A stretch of DNA of 64,000 bases, taken from contig JBBIIP010000008.1 of assembly GCA_037446395.1 (NCBI GenBank), positions 1 to 64,000 on the forward strand, written 5' to 3'. This DNA comes from JAAYJT01 sp037446395 (GTDB lineage: Bacteria > Bacteroidota > Bacteroidia > Bacteroidales > JAAYJT01). Below, piece after piece: positions 27,265-36,046 of this stretch (position 1 is its first letter; each line of letters begins with the position of its first letter). The position numbers and the translations under genes were made by a program. A model generated the notes under the pieces. The model saw only the letters and a list, made by a program, of their open reading frames with translations. It ran no database searches and was not told where the DNA came from.

Positions 27265-28893
27265 ATGGCAAAGAAAATCATTTTTGAACTTGAAGCACGT
27301 AACGCCTTAAAATCAGGTGTTGATGCATTAGCTGATGCCGTAAAAGTTACCCTTGGACCAAAAGGCCGCAATGTCATTGTTGACAAGAGCTACGGCTCAC
27401 CAATCATTACAAAAGATGGGGTTACGGTGGCAAAAGAAGTGGAACTAAAAGACCCTGTTGAAAATATGGGTGCCCAAATGCTCAAAGAGGTAGCTTCGAA
27501 AACTTCAGACGCAGCAGGCGATGGCACAACCACCGCAACTGTGCTTGCTCAATCAATCATTACAACCGGATTAAAGAATGTGGCTGCCGGAGCAAATCCA
27601 ATGGATTTGAAGCGCGGTATTGATAAAGCTGTTACAGTCGTAATCGAACATCTCAAGAAACAATCAAGAGAAATTGGAGACAGTAATGAAAAAATCGAGC
27701 AGGTGGCATCAATTTCAGCAAATAACGATAACGCAATCGGAAAACTGATTGCCGAGGCAATGGGTAAAGTAAAAAAGGAAGGCGTCATCACAATAGAAGA
27801 AGCCAAAGGCATTGAAACTACCGTGAAGGTAGTTGAAGGTATGCAGTTCGACCGGGGCTATATTTCTCCCTATTTCATCACAGATGCTGAAAAGATGGAG
27901 GCAGTTTACGAAAATCCTTATATACTGATTCACGATAAGAAAATCAGTGTCATGAAGGATTTGCTTCCAATTCTCGAAAAAGTAGTTCAAACAGGCCGCC
28001 CACTCATCATCATCTCAGAAGATGTTGAAGGCGAAGCCCTTGCCACATTGGTTGTAAATAAAATTCGTGGCTCACTCAAGATTGCTGCAGTGAAAGCTCC
28101 AGGTTTCGGCGACAGGCGTAAGGAAATGCTCGAGGATATCGCCATTTTGACCGGTGGTACTGTCATCTCTGAAGAAAAAGGATACAAACTTGACGATGCC
28201 AACTTATCCTATCTCGGAAATGCTGAAAAAGTGACGATTGACAAGGACAATACCACAATAGTCAGCGGAAAAGGTCAAAAATCGGATATTGAAGGCCGCA
28301 TCAAGCAGATTAAAGCACAGATGGAAACTACCACATCGGACTATGACCGCGAAAAGCTTCAGGAACGTCTTGCAAAACTGGCCGGGGGTGTTGCTGTAAT
28401 TTATGTGGGTGCAGCCAGCGAGGTTGAAATGAAAGAAAAGAAAGATCGTTTTGACGATGCGTTGCATGCTACCCGCGCCGCCATCGAAGAAGGCATTGTG
28501 CCAGGTGGCGGAATTGGATATATCCGCGCAATAGACTCTTTGGCACAGGTTAAATGCGACAATGAAGATGAAAAAACCGGTGTTGCAATTATAAAAAGAG
28601 CACTTGAAGAACCACTGCGCCAGATAGTTGAAAATGCAGGCATGGAAGGATCAGTCGTTGTGCAGAGAGTAAAAGAAGGCAAAGGTGATTTCGGATTTAA
28701 CGCCAGAACCGATGTTTACGAAAACCTGTATGATGCCGGTGTGATTGACCCGACTAAAGTTACCCGGATTGCGCTGGAAAATGCAGCCTCAATCGCCGGC
28801 ATGCTTCTCACCACAGAATGTGTGTTGGCAGAGATTAAAGAAGAAAAAGAACATCCGCCAATGCCAAATCCAGGAATGGGAGGAATGTACTAA
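27265..28893 (+). CDS. groEL: chaperonin GroEL
   Basis: A 542-residue 60-kDa chaperonin. Family landmarks are intact: VTLGPKGRNVIVDK, the ATP-binding GDGTTTATVLAQ near residue 86, the apical-domain segment PYILIHDKKIS and the ATPase region GIVPGGGIGYIRA near 412. The C-terminus is a short Gly-Met tail ending PGMGGMY. It folds cytosolic proteins with GroES. It is cotranscribed with groES and followed by a strong terminator. Confidence 0.98.
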   Translation: MAKKIIFELEARNALKSGVDALADAVKVTLGPKGRNVIVDKSYGSPIITKDGVTVAKEVELKDPVENMGAQMLKEVASKTSDAAGDGTTTATVLAQSIITTGLKNVAAGANPMDLKRGIDKAVTVVIEHLKKQSREIGDSNEKIEQVASISANNDNAIGKLIAEAMGKVKKEGVITIEEAKGIETTVKVVEGMQFDRGYISPYFITDAEKMEAVYENPYILIHDKKISVMKDLLPILEKVVQTGRPLIIISEDVEGEALATLVVNKIRGSLKIAAVKAPGFGDRRKEMLEDIAILTGGTVISEEKGYKLDDANLSYLGNAEKVTIDKDNTTIVSGKGQKSDIEGRIKQIKAQMETTTSDYDREKLQERLAKLAGGVAVIYVGAASEVEMKEKKDRFDDALHATRAAIEEGIVPGGGIGYIRAIDSLAQVKCDNEDEKTGVAIIKRALEEPLRQIVENAGMEGSVVVQRVKEGKGDFGFNARTDVYENLYDAGVIDPTKVTRIALENAASIAGMLLTTECVLAEIKEEKEHPPMPNPGMGGMY

Positions 28894-28916
28894 GCCATAA
28901 ATAGAATTTCTGTTCG

Positions 28917-28946
28917 GCCGCTGCACTTCTGTGCAGCGGCTTTTTT
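28917..28946 (+). terminator. rho-independent terminator after groEL
   Basis: A 10-bp GC-rich stem (GCCGCTGCAC, 28917-28926, with 28931-28940), a TTCT tetraloop and six T residues. It lies 23 nt after the groEL stop. Confidence 0.93.
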
Positions 28947-29359
28947 ATTAACTTCGCTTTTCTTTTACTAAAAACCAGCTGTGATATATAAATATTTGTA
29001 ATACAGCATGTTGTACAAGACTTGGATACTTTCATTAAATCTTTTTTGCAAAAACATGAACATATATCAGTGGCTCCTGTTCTTACTCCGGTTTAATAAC
29101 AACAATGAGGAATATAGAGTGCTTAGTTATCAAACAAATAAGTGTTCCCTTCAAATCGTTACACGCGGCAACATTCTTGGTAATCATCCGGCAAGCGCAT
29201 GAATCAGATTGATTCAATAATTTGAAATGACTTACAAATATCAGGTTGATTTTACCAATTACATAATATCCAATTGAACGGCTTTCTTTCCTCTGGCGAA
29301 ATTACCAATCCTACAGAAAGAGAAATTATAGCGACAATGCACATAAAAAGTTTGATAAA
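28947..29359. other. 413-bp intergenic region upstream of the mevalonate operon
   Basis: No supported gene; a 64-codon open frame at 29008-29202 has no RBS and a composition unlike protein. No perfect TAnnTTTG box was found on the plus strand. The notable element is an inverted repeat at 29200-29216. Confidence 0.5.
29200..29216. promoter_or_regulatory. 7-3-7 inverted repeat, candidate operator upstream of the mevalonate operon
   Basis: TGAATCA (29200-29206), spacer GAT, and TGATTCA (29210-29216) are exact reverse complements. They lie about 145 bp before the HMG-CoA reductase start. Confidence 0.3.
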
Positions 29360-30679
29360 ATGCCAAAAATAGCTGTAATCAAAGGGTTTTCGAAACTCGA
29401 CAAGTATCAGAAAATGTTGAAGCTTGCAAATTTTTATTCATCTCCAGACGAAACCATCGAGCTGTTGGAATCTTTTTGGCACAATAATCCATCTATACAG
29501 AAAACATTCGAAGAATTTAGCGAAAATACCCTTACAAATTATTTCCTGCCGTTTGGTGTTGCACCCAACTTCCTGATCAATAATAAAACCTACATTGTTC
29601 CGATGGTCATCGAAGAGAGTTCGGTTGTAGCAGCCGCTGCAAATAGTGCACGTTTTTGGATAGACAGGGGTGGCTTTAGCAGCGAGGTTTTATCAGTGAT
29701 TAAAGTTGGACAGGTTCATTTCATCTGGGAGGGGGATCCTGATGCTTTGAAGAATGCATTTCCTTCAATCAAGAAACGTTTGCTCGATGGCACTCGACAT
29801 TTAACCGCCAATATGGAAACACGTGGAGGCGGAATCCTAGGGCTGGAATTGCATGACGAAAGAGATAAAATACCCGGATATTATCAGTTGATGGCAACCT
29901 TTGATACCCGCGATGCGATGGGCGCCAACTTCATCAACAGTTGCCTCGAAGAATTTGCCACAATTCTCAAGAACCAAATTTCTGAAAATGAGCTTCTTTC
30001 GGCATACGAATGCAAGGTCATTATGGCCATCCTCTCAAACTATACTCCCGAATGCCTGGTCAGTACTAAGGTTGAATGTAAAATATCAGACCTGCATGGC
30101 ATTGATGATTCGATGACAACCGATGAGTTTGTTTGGAAATTTGAGAAGGCAGTTCAAATAGCATCGGCAGATGTTTTCAGGGCAACAACACACAACAAAG
30201 GAATATTTAATGGCATTGATGCTGTTGTGCTTGCTTCCGGAAACGATTTTCGGGCCACCGAAGCCTGCGGACACGCCTATGCAGCACGAAGCGGTCAATA
30301 TCGCAGCCTGACTGAACTCAAACTGGATGGCGGAATTTTCTCCTATTCACTTACACTCCCACTTGCCATTGGTACAGTAGGAGGGCTAACTAACCTGCAT
30401 CCACTTGCAAAATTCTCTCTACAATTACTTGACAATCCTTCATCAAAACAATTGATGATGATTGCTTCTGCGGTAGGGCTTGCTAACAATTTCTCTGCAA
30501 TTAAATCGCTGATCACCAAAGGCATTCAAACCGGACATATGAAAATGCACTTGCTTAATATACTGAATGTCATGGGAGCCTCTGATTCAGAAAAGGCCAG
30601 AGCCGTTGATTTTTTTAAGTCTCATAAAGTTTCACACAAAGCCGTTGCCGGTTTTTTAACGCAGTACCGTAATAGTTAA
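29360..30679 (+). CDS. mvaA: hydroxymethylglutaryl-CoA reductase, class II type
   Basis: A 439-residue soluble HMG-CoA reductase. The motifs match class II enzymes such as Pseudomonas mevalonii MvaA: PMVIEESSVVAAAANSARF (catalytic Glu near residue 86), FDTRDAMGANFINS (nucleotide binding), HNKGIFNGIDAVVLASGNDF (catalytic Lys and Asp, near 280-296) and a C-terminal GHMKMHLLN with the catalytic His. There is no membrane anchor. It interconverts HMG-CoA and mevalonate. Class II enzymes are often called degradative, but the three following genes convert mevalonate onward, so a biosynthetic role is inferred. First gene of the operon. Confidence 0.93.
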   Translation: MPKIAVIKGFSKLDKYQKMLKLANFYSSPDETIELLESFWHNNPSIQKTFEEFSENTLTNYFLPFGVAPNFLINNKTYIVPMVIEESSVVAAAANSARFWIDRGGFSSEVLSVIKVGQVHFIWEGDPDALKNAFPSIKKRLLDGTRHLTANMETRGGGILGLELHDERDKIPGYYQLMATFDTRDAMGANFINSCLEEFATILKNQISENELLSAYECKVIMAILSNYTPECLVSTKVECKISDLHGIDDSMTTDEFVWKFEKAVQIASADVFRATTHNKGIFNGIDAVVLASGNDFRATEACGHAYAARSGQYRSLTELKLDGGIFSYSLTLPLAIGTVGGLTNLHPLAKFSLQLLDNPSSKQLMMIASAVGLANNFSAIKSLITKGIQTGHMKMHLLNILNVMGASDSEKARAVDFFKSHKVSHKAVAGFLTQYRNS

Positions 30680-30694
30680 TCAGAAATCGAACGC

Positions 30695-31624
30695 GTGGAA
30701 TTGCAATCATTCTATAGTCGGGGAAAATTGCTCATTACCGGTGAATACCTGGTAATGAATGGCGCTGAAGCACTTGCAGTTCCTGTTAATTTCGGCCAAA
30801 CCCTGGTGGTTAAACCATTATCGAAGCAATCCTTTATGTCATGGAAAACATATGTGCTGGGGCAAATTTGGCAGGAAACCACTTTCAAAACACCTGACCT
30901 GGAAATTGATTCAACGAGTAATGATGCCGCTTCATTGTTTTTGCAGGCACTATTAAAAAATGCCAAAACCCTGAACCCATTACTTGACTTTCGCCAAAGC
31001 TATGAACTTGTAAGTGACCTTGATTTCGATATTGAATGGGGGCTGGGAAGCAGTTCATCACTCATTTCAAATGTAGCGTATTGGGCAAAGGTAGATCCGT
31101 TTCAACTACGCAGCCTTGTGGCCAAAGGTTCGGGCTATGATGTGGCCTGTGCGCGTGCTTATACGCCAATCCTTTATCGCTTAATAGATGGAGTGCCGGT
31201 AATCAGGGAGGTGGCTTATAAGCCGCCATTCAGCAAACACTTGTTTTTTGTTTATCTTGGACATAAGCAGCATACGGCGAAAGTGGTCAATACATTTCTT
31301 GCTCAAACACATAACTATAACAATGTAGTCTCACAAATCAATAGTATCACGCATAAAACACTCGATTGCAAGGATATACTCGAGTTTGGTGAACTCATGA
31401 ATGAGCATGAACAGATAATTGCCGGAATTTTGAATCAAGTGCCAATTAAAAAACGATTCTTTGAGGGTTTCAAAGGCGAAATAAAATCACTTGGAGCCTG
31501 GGGCGGTGATTTTGTGATGGTCTTATGGCCTGAAGAAAGAAATATGCTTGAAAATTATATGAAAGAGCGCGGCTTTTCGGTGATTTTGAGTTACGATGAA
31601 ATGGTATATCAACAGTATTTATAA
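30695..31624 (+). CDS. GHMP kinase family protein, candidate phosphomevalonate kinase
   Basis: A 309-residue GHMP-superfamily protein starting at GTG. The substrate motif near the N-terminus is GKLLITGEYLVMNGAEALAV. The phosphate-binding loop IEWGLGSSSSLISN is near residue 112, followed by the signature SGYDVACARA, the hallmark of the family annotated as GYDIA GHMP kinases in Bacteroidetes. The usual glycine-rich motif 3 is changed to SLGAWGGDFVMVL. It lies 15 bp after HMG-CoA reductase and 9 bp before diphosphomevalonate decarboxylase. No other phosphomevalonate kinase is in the operon, so that activity is inferred but unproven. Confidence 0.82.
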   Translation: MELQSFYSRGKLLITGEYLVMNGAEALAVPVNFGQTLVVKPLSKQSFMSWKTYVLGQIWQETTFKTPDLEIDSTSNDAASLFLQALLKNAKTLNPLLDFRQSYELVSDLDFDIEWGLGSSSSLISNVAYWAKVDPFQLRSLVAKGSGYDVACARAYTPILYRLIDGVPVIREVAYKPPFSKHLFFVYLGHKQHTAKVVNTFLAQTHNYNNVVSQINSITHKTLDCKDILEFGELMNEHEQIIAGILNQVPIKKRFFEGFKGEIKSLGAWGGDFVMVLWPEERNMLENYMKERGFSVILSYDEMVYQQYL

Positions 31625-31633
31625 ATAAATGAT

Positions 31634-32707
31634 ATGAAAGGAAACGAAGCCTTTACTGAAGACCCGATTGAGGTTGCTTGGCGGAGTCCTTCGAATATTG
31701 CCCTGATCAAATACTGGGGCAAGCATAATGGCCAGTTGCCCATAAACCCATCGCTGAGCATGACCTTATCAAATTCGTTTTCTGAAACCAGCATAAAATA
31801 TAGACCTGGCAGGTATTTCGGCGGTGATTTTCATTTAGTGTTTCTCTTCGAAGGTGAGCCAAACATTGCATTTGAAGCCCGGATAAAAAAATATCTTCAT
31901 TCTTTGCTGGAGGAGCTTGCATTTCTGAAAGACTCAGAGATAATAATTGAGAGTCAGAATAGTTTCCCGCACTCAGCAGGAATCGCATCATCCGCATCAT
32001 TTTTTAGTTCGCTCGCACTTAGTTTGGCTACCCTCGAAGGAATGTTTTCCGGAAAAGGCAGGGCAACAAAAATTCTGTTACCCAGGGCTTCACACCTTGC
32101 AAGGCTGGGATCAGGCAGTGCATGTCGTTCAGTTTATGGTGGTTTTGTGAGTTGGGGAAAGCTTCTATCTATCAAGAGGTCAAACGATTACACCGCAATG
32201 CCTTTATCCTTGAAGCACCATCCACTATTTAGCGGCTTGCGTGACACCATCCTGATCATTGACGAAAAACATAAATCTGTTTCGAGCAGTGCGGGCCACG
32301 AAACAATGCAGAATCATCCTTTCCGCTTTGCAAGAATCCAACAGGCCAAAAACAATATGAACCGAATGCTGCTTGCATTGGAAACCGGCGACTGGAAGCT
32401 CTTTAGCAGTGTAGCTGAAAACGAAGCCCTCACCCTACATGCCCTGATGATGAGTTCGGAAAAAGGATTTAGTCTGCTTCACCAAAATACATTGTTGGCC
32501 ATTGAGAAAATTCATAAATTCCGTCAGGAAACCGGTGCCAGGATTTGCTTTACTATTGATGCAGGGCCTAACGTGCACCTGCTCTATCCTGCTGAAGACG
32601 AAAATATCATGCAGAATTTTATTTCAGAGGAACTGGTGCAACTTACTTGTCGGGATTACAAAATTGATGACATGATGGGCCAAGGCCCAATACAAATATT
32701 TAACTGA
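31634..32707 (+). CDS. mvaD: diphosphomevalonate decarboxylase
   Basis: A 357-residue GHMP-fold enzyme. It makes isopentenyl diphosphate from mevalonate 5-diphosphate with ATP. Signature segments are SNIALIKYWGKHNGQLPINP (near residue 18), the ATP loop FPHSAGIASSASFFSSLAL (near 115), RLGSGSACRSVYGGFV and the catalytic Asp in CFTIDAGPNVHLL near residue 310. The length fits a slightly long bacterial member. It lies between two GHMP kinases in the same operon. Confidence 0.94.
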   Translation: MKGNEAFTEDPIEVAWRSPSNIALIKYWGKHNGQLPINPSLSMTLSNSFSETSIKYRPGRYFGGDFHLVFLFEGEPNIAFEARIKKYLHSLLEELAFLKDSEIIIESQNSFPHSAGIASSASFFSSLALSLATLEGMFSGKGRATKILLPRASHLARLGSGSACRSVYGGFVSWGKLLSIKRSNDYTAMPLSLKHHPLFSGLRDTILIIDEKHKSVSSSAGHETMQNHPFRFARIQQAKNNMNRMLLALETGDWKLFSSVAENEALTLHALMMSSEKGFSLLHQNTLLAIEKIHKFRQETGARICFTIDAGPNVHLLYPAEDENIMQNFISEELVQLTCRDYKIDDMMGQGPIQIFN

Positions 32708-32712
32708 TTTTG

Positions 32713-33678
32713 ATGTTAGAGAATCCGGATAGTTTTTATTCAAAAATACTTCTCTTCGGAGAATACAGCATTTTATTCGATTCGATGGGGCTCACTGTGC
32801 CTTTCACGCATTATAAAGCAGAGTTGAGCTTTATTGGCGATGATAAATATACGGACATTATTTACGCTCGCACCAGCAATGCAATGCTTAGACCTCTTCA
32901 TCCCTATTTGAATGCACTGAAAGAAATCGGTGCGTTGAAATGCAAGTTTAATATTGAGGCCTTTGTTGAGGACCTTAGCAATGGATTGTACTTTGAATCA
33001 AGCATACCGCAAGGTTATGGACTCGGAAGTTCCGGTGCTTTGGTCGCAGCACTATATAAGAAATACTCCTCAGAGCCGATTACTGATTGTCAGACACTTA
33101 CATCCGAGCAAATCAGGGAGCTAAGAATGATATTCTCGCAACTTGAATCTTTTTTTCATGCAACAAGTTCCGGAATTGATCCTCTGAACTGTTATCTAAA
33201 GCATCCCCTTCTGATCAAATCGCGGGAGGAAATTGAGTTTGTTGGAATACCACGCCCGAAAGACAAAGACCGAAGTGGCATTTTTTTAATTAACACCGGG
33301 AAACCCGGCAAAACAGCACCACTGGTTGAGAAATTCCTCGAAAAATGTAAATCTTCCAATTTTCTGCAACTGGTTCATGAACAATTGATTCCTTCGACAA
33401 ATTCCTGCATTTTAAATTTCATTTCCAATAACTCCGGGGAATTTTATGACGCGCTCAAGCAGCTATCGCAATTTCAATTCACCCATTTTAAACCCATGAT
33501 ACCCGCAATTGCAATGAAATTGTGGCACCAAGGACTGGAAACTGAGGACTATTTTTTGAAACTCTGCGGGTCGGGTGGCGGTGGATTCATGCTGGGGTTT
33601 ACGAAAAACTATAAAAATGTTAAGAAAATGTTTCATTCCAAAGGGATCGAGTTTATTCCCGTATATTTGAATTCTTAG
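32713..33678 (+). CDS. mevalonate kinase-like GHMP kinase
   Basis: A 321-residue GHMP kinase starting at the ATG 32713, 5 nt after the mvaD stop. Motifs are KILLFGEYSILFDSMGLTVP (motif 1), SSIPQGYGLGSSGALVAALY (ATP loop near residue 100), FFHATSSGIDPLN with the likely catalytic Asp, and KLCGSGGGGFMLGF (motif 3). The intact motifs and the operon favour mevalonate kinase (ATP + mevalonate to 5-phosphomevalonate). Last gene of the mevalonate cluster; no clear terminator follows. Confidence 0.85.
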   Translation: MLENPDSFYSKILLFGEYSILFDSMGLTVPFTHYKAELSFIGDDKYTDIIYARTSNAMLRPLHPYLNALKEIGALKCKFNIEAFVEDLSNGLYFESSIPQGYGLGSSGALVAALYKKYSSEPITDCQTLTSEQIRELRMIFSQLESFFHATSSGIDPLNCYLKHPLLIKSREEIEFVGIPRPKDKDRSGIFLINTGKPGKTAPLVEKFLEKCKSSNFLQLVHEQLIPSTNSCILNFISNNSGEFYDALKQLSQFQFTHFKPMIPAIAMKLWHQGLETEDYFLKLCGSGGGGFMLGFTKNYKNVKKMFHSKGIEFIPVYLNS

Positions 33679-33901
33679 AAATCCTTTTAGTTTTCAACAA
33701 TTTTGACTTAGTCTTCAAATTTTTCGCCTATAGCCTGATTATCATTACTTTGCCATTCATTTCGGATACTATCCTTCTTACATTTTTTAAGTATATATGA
33801 TTCTCTAATGCAGAACAAACATTCATTGTCGGACCACGTTCAAATTGCCCCTCCAATCCGTTGCTTTTATTAATTTTACCGTGTCATATGAAAATATCGT
33901 C

Positions 33902-35542
33902 ATGCAAAATTCCTATTTCAAAGTTACCGGAAATATCGTGGATGTAGTATCACGTAGGATATTTCCCGGCACCATCGCTATCAAAAACGGGAAAATAGCA
34001 GAGATTACCAAGGATACTAAGGTGTATTCGAATTATATTTTGCCAGGCTTGATTGATGCCCATGTGCATATAGAAAGCAGTATGCTTGTTCCCTCGGAAT
34101 TTGCACGCATCGCTGTAGTGCATGGAACTACTGCCGTTGTGAGCGACCCACACGAGATTGCAAATGTTGCTGGAATGGAAGGAGTAAGGTTCATGATTGA
34201 AAATGGGAAAAAGGTTCCGTTCAGATTTTATTTTGGGGCTCCATCCTGCGTGCCGGCCACACCTTTCGAAACATCGGGCAATATATTGGGAGCAAAAGAA
34301 GTTGAGGAAATGTTAAGCTGGGAAGAAGTGCGCTATCTATCAGAAATGATGAACTACCCGGCTGTAATAAATGAGGATGCCGAGGTAAAAAAGAAATTGC
34401 AGGCCGCCATCATCAAAAACAGGCCTATAGATGGCCACGCCCCCGGCTTGCGTGGTAAAGATGCTAAAAAGTACGTTGCCGCCGGCATTTCAACCGACCA
34501 CGAATGTTACACTCTTGATGAAGCCAGAGAAAAAGCAAGCCTCGGCATGAAAGTGCTGATAAGAGAAGGAAGCGCAGCACGCAATTTCGATGAGCTCCTT
34601 CCACTGCTCAATGAGCATCCCCACATGGTGATGTTCTGCTCTGACGATAAGCACCCGGATGATTTGATAGAAGGACATATTAATAAATTGATCAAAACAG
34701 CTATTGAAAGGGGTTATGATGTTTTGGATGTCGTTAGTGCATGCACCCTGAATCCAACATTACATTATGGGTTGGATGCAGGTTTGTTGCAGGAAGGGGA
34801 CAATGCTGATTTTATCATTGTAAATTCATTGGAAAGTATGGCTGTGCTGGAGTCATACGTTGGCGGCATGAGGGTAGCCCAAAATGGGAAAACCCTTATT
34901 GCCACAGTTGAAATTGTACCTGTCAACAGGTTTTATGCGCATTCTTTCGAACCATACGAACTTGAAATTAATGCAGAAGGAGAACACCTGAATGTTATTG
35001 AAGCCATTGATGGTCAAATTGTTACAAAAAAACTTCGAATTCCGGCCAGGATAGAAAGCAACAAGGCAGTAAGTGATGTTGATAATGATTTGTTGAAAAT
35101 AATTGTTATAAACAGATATAACAAATCAAATCCGGCGATCGGGTTTATTAAGGGTTTTGGGCTAAAAAAAGGTGCAATCGCCAGCACTGTGGCACACGAC
35201 AGCCATAATATCATTGCCCTTGGAGTGGATGATGCTTCGCTGGCCCATGCAATCAACACCCTGATTGAACACAAAGGAGGCATTGCTTTATCTGATGGCC
35301 AAAGTGCACATGTTTTGCCATTGCCTGTGGGTGGGCTCATGGCGTTGGATGATGCATACACTGTCGCCGACGGTTATCGCGCACTCGACACAATGGCCAA
35401 AAACTTTGGATGCTCACTTTCAGCACCTTATATGACATTATCGTTTATGGCCCTTCTTGTAATACCCGAAATAAAACTCAGTGATAAAGGCCTTTTTGAT
35501 GGTGCAAAATTTGAATTCATCCCTTTATTCTCTGAGCACTAA
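33902..35542 (+). CDS. ade: adenine deaminase
   Basis: A 546-residue amidohydrolase-superfamily enzyme that deaminates adenine to hypoxanthine for purine salvage. Metal-binding and active-site segments are LIDAHVHIESSM (near residue 66), VSDPHEIANV, MFCSDDKHPDDLIEG and SDGQSAHVLPLPVGGLMALD near the C-terminus, all typical of AdeC. The ATG at 33902 is chosen over one 19 codons upstream because the family starts close to the beta-strand YFKVTGNIVDV. Monocistronic. The leader shows no purine-riboswitch core. Confidence 0.94.
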   Translation: MQNSYFKVTGNIVDVVSRRIFPGTIAIKNGKIAEITKDTKVYSNYILPGLIDAHVHIESSMLVPSEFARIAVVHGTTAVVSDPHEIANVAGMEGVRFMIENGKKVPFRFYFGAPSCVPATPFETSGNILGAKEVEEMLSWEEVRYLSEMMNYPAVINEDAEVKKKLQAAIIKNRPIDGHAPGLRGKDAKKYVAAGISTDHECYTLDEAREKASLGMKVLIREGSAARNFDELLPLLNEHPHMVMFCSDDKHPDDLIEGHINKLIKTAIERGYDVLDVVSACTLNPTLHYGLDAGLLQEGDNADFIIVNSLESMAVLESYVGGMRVAQNGKTLIATVEIVPVNRFYAHSFEPYELEINAEGEHLNVIEAIDGQIVTKKLRIPARIESNKAVSDVDNDLLKIIVINRYNKSNPAIGFIKGFGLKKGAIASTVAHDSHNIIALGVDDASLAHAINTLIEHKGGIALSDGQSAHVLPLPVGGLMALDDAYTVADGYRALDTMAKNFGCSLSAPYMTLSFMALLVIPEIKLSDKGLFDGAKFEFIPLFSEH

Positions 35543-35583
35543 AAAATTATTTATATATCTAAGTGTAATTCATATTTAATTTA

Positions 35584-35596
35584 TACATTTGCAAAT
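35584..35596 (+). promoter_or_regulatory. -7 promoter element of the arsR-type gene overlapping a 10-bp palindrome
   Basis: TACATTTG (35584-35591) matches TAnnTTTG, about 29 nt before the GTG start. It overlaps the perfect palindrome ATTTGCAAAT (35587-35596). A repressor bound there would block transcription, consistent with autoregulation by the ArsR-type protein. Confidence 0.45.
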
Positions 35597-35619
35597 AGAA
35601 TCACCCTAATATTATTATT

Positions 35620-35910
35620 GTGGAACTAGATATTATTAAACTCGAATCGGCTGCCAGTAAGCTTCGCGCCATGGCACACCCAATGCGAATTGCGATTATT
35701 GATCTCTTGAAAGACGAGAAGAAGCTCAGTGTAACTCAAATCTACGAAAGGTTGGGACTCGAACAGGCCTCAGCTTCGCATCATCTTAATATTCTGAAGA
35801 GCAAAGGCGTTGTTATTTCAAAGCGGGATGGCAAAAAGATTTTCTATTCTCTCAAGAGCAAAGCCCTGACCGATGTGATCTATTGCATTAACAAATGCAA
35901 TATGGAATAA
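35620..35910 (+). CDS. ArsR/SmtB family winged-helix regulator
   Basis: A 96-residue DNA-binding protein with GTG start. The winged helix is clear: LRAMAHPMRIAIIDLLKDEKKLSVTQIYERLG, recognition helix QASASHHLNILKSKGVV and the wing KRDGKKIFYSL. The classical metal motif ELCVCDL in helix 3 is absent. Two cysteines near the C-terminus (YCINKCNME) could form an alternative metal or thiol sensor. The target is unknown. Neighbours are adenine deaminase (same strand, 78 bp away) and an Ig-like lipoprotein (convergent), which give no clear effector. Confidence 0.9.
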   Translation: MELDIIKLESAASKLRAMAHPMRIAIIDLLKDEKKLSVTQIYERLGLEQASASHHLNILKSKGVVISKRDGKKIFYSLKSKALTDVIYCINKCNME

Positions 35911-36046
35911 TCTCAAGCTCTGAAGTCCTCAGAGTACTCATCCCTTGCGACATTGGTTATCTTGCGAGCGAATCTACTTCAACATTTATTGGGGCAGGTG
36001 ATCGTTATTGCTTGACCCGTACAATTTCCTAACCTACAATATTTGA

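Noticed and set aside
29008..29202. 64-codon open frame after groEL
   Set aside because: No RBS, no start context and a composition unlike real proteins of this genome.
33679..33901. Purine riboswitch in the adenine deaminase leader
   Set aside because: No three-way-junction core or conserved loop sequences were recognisable.
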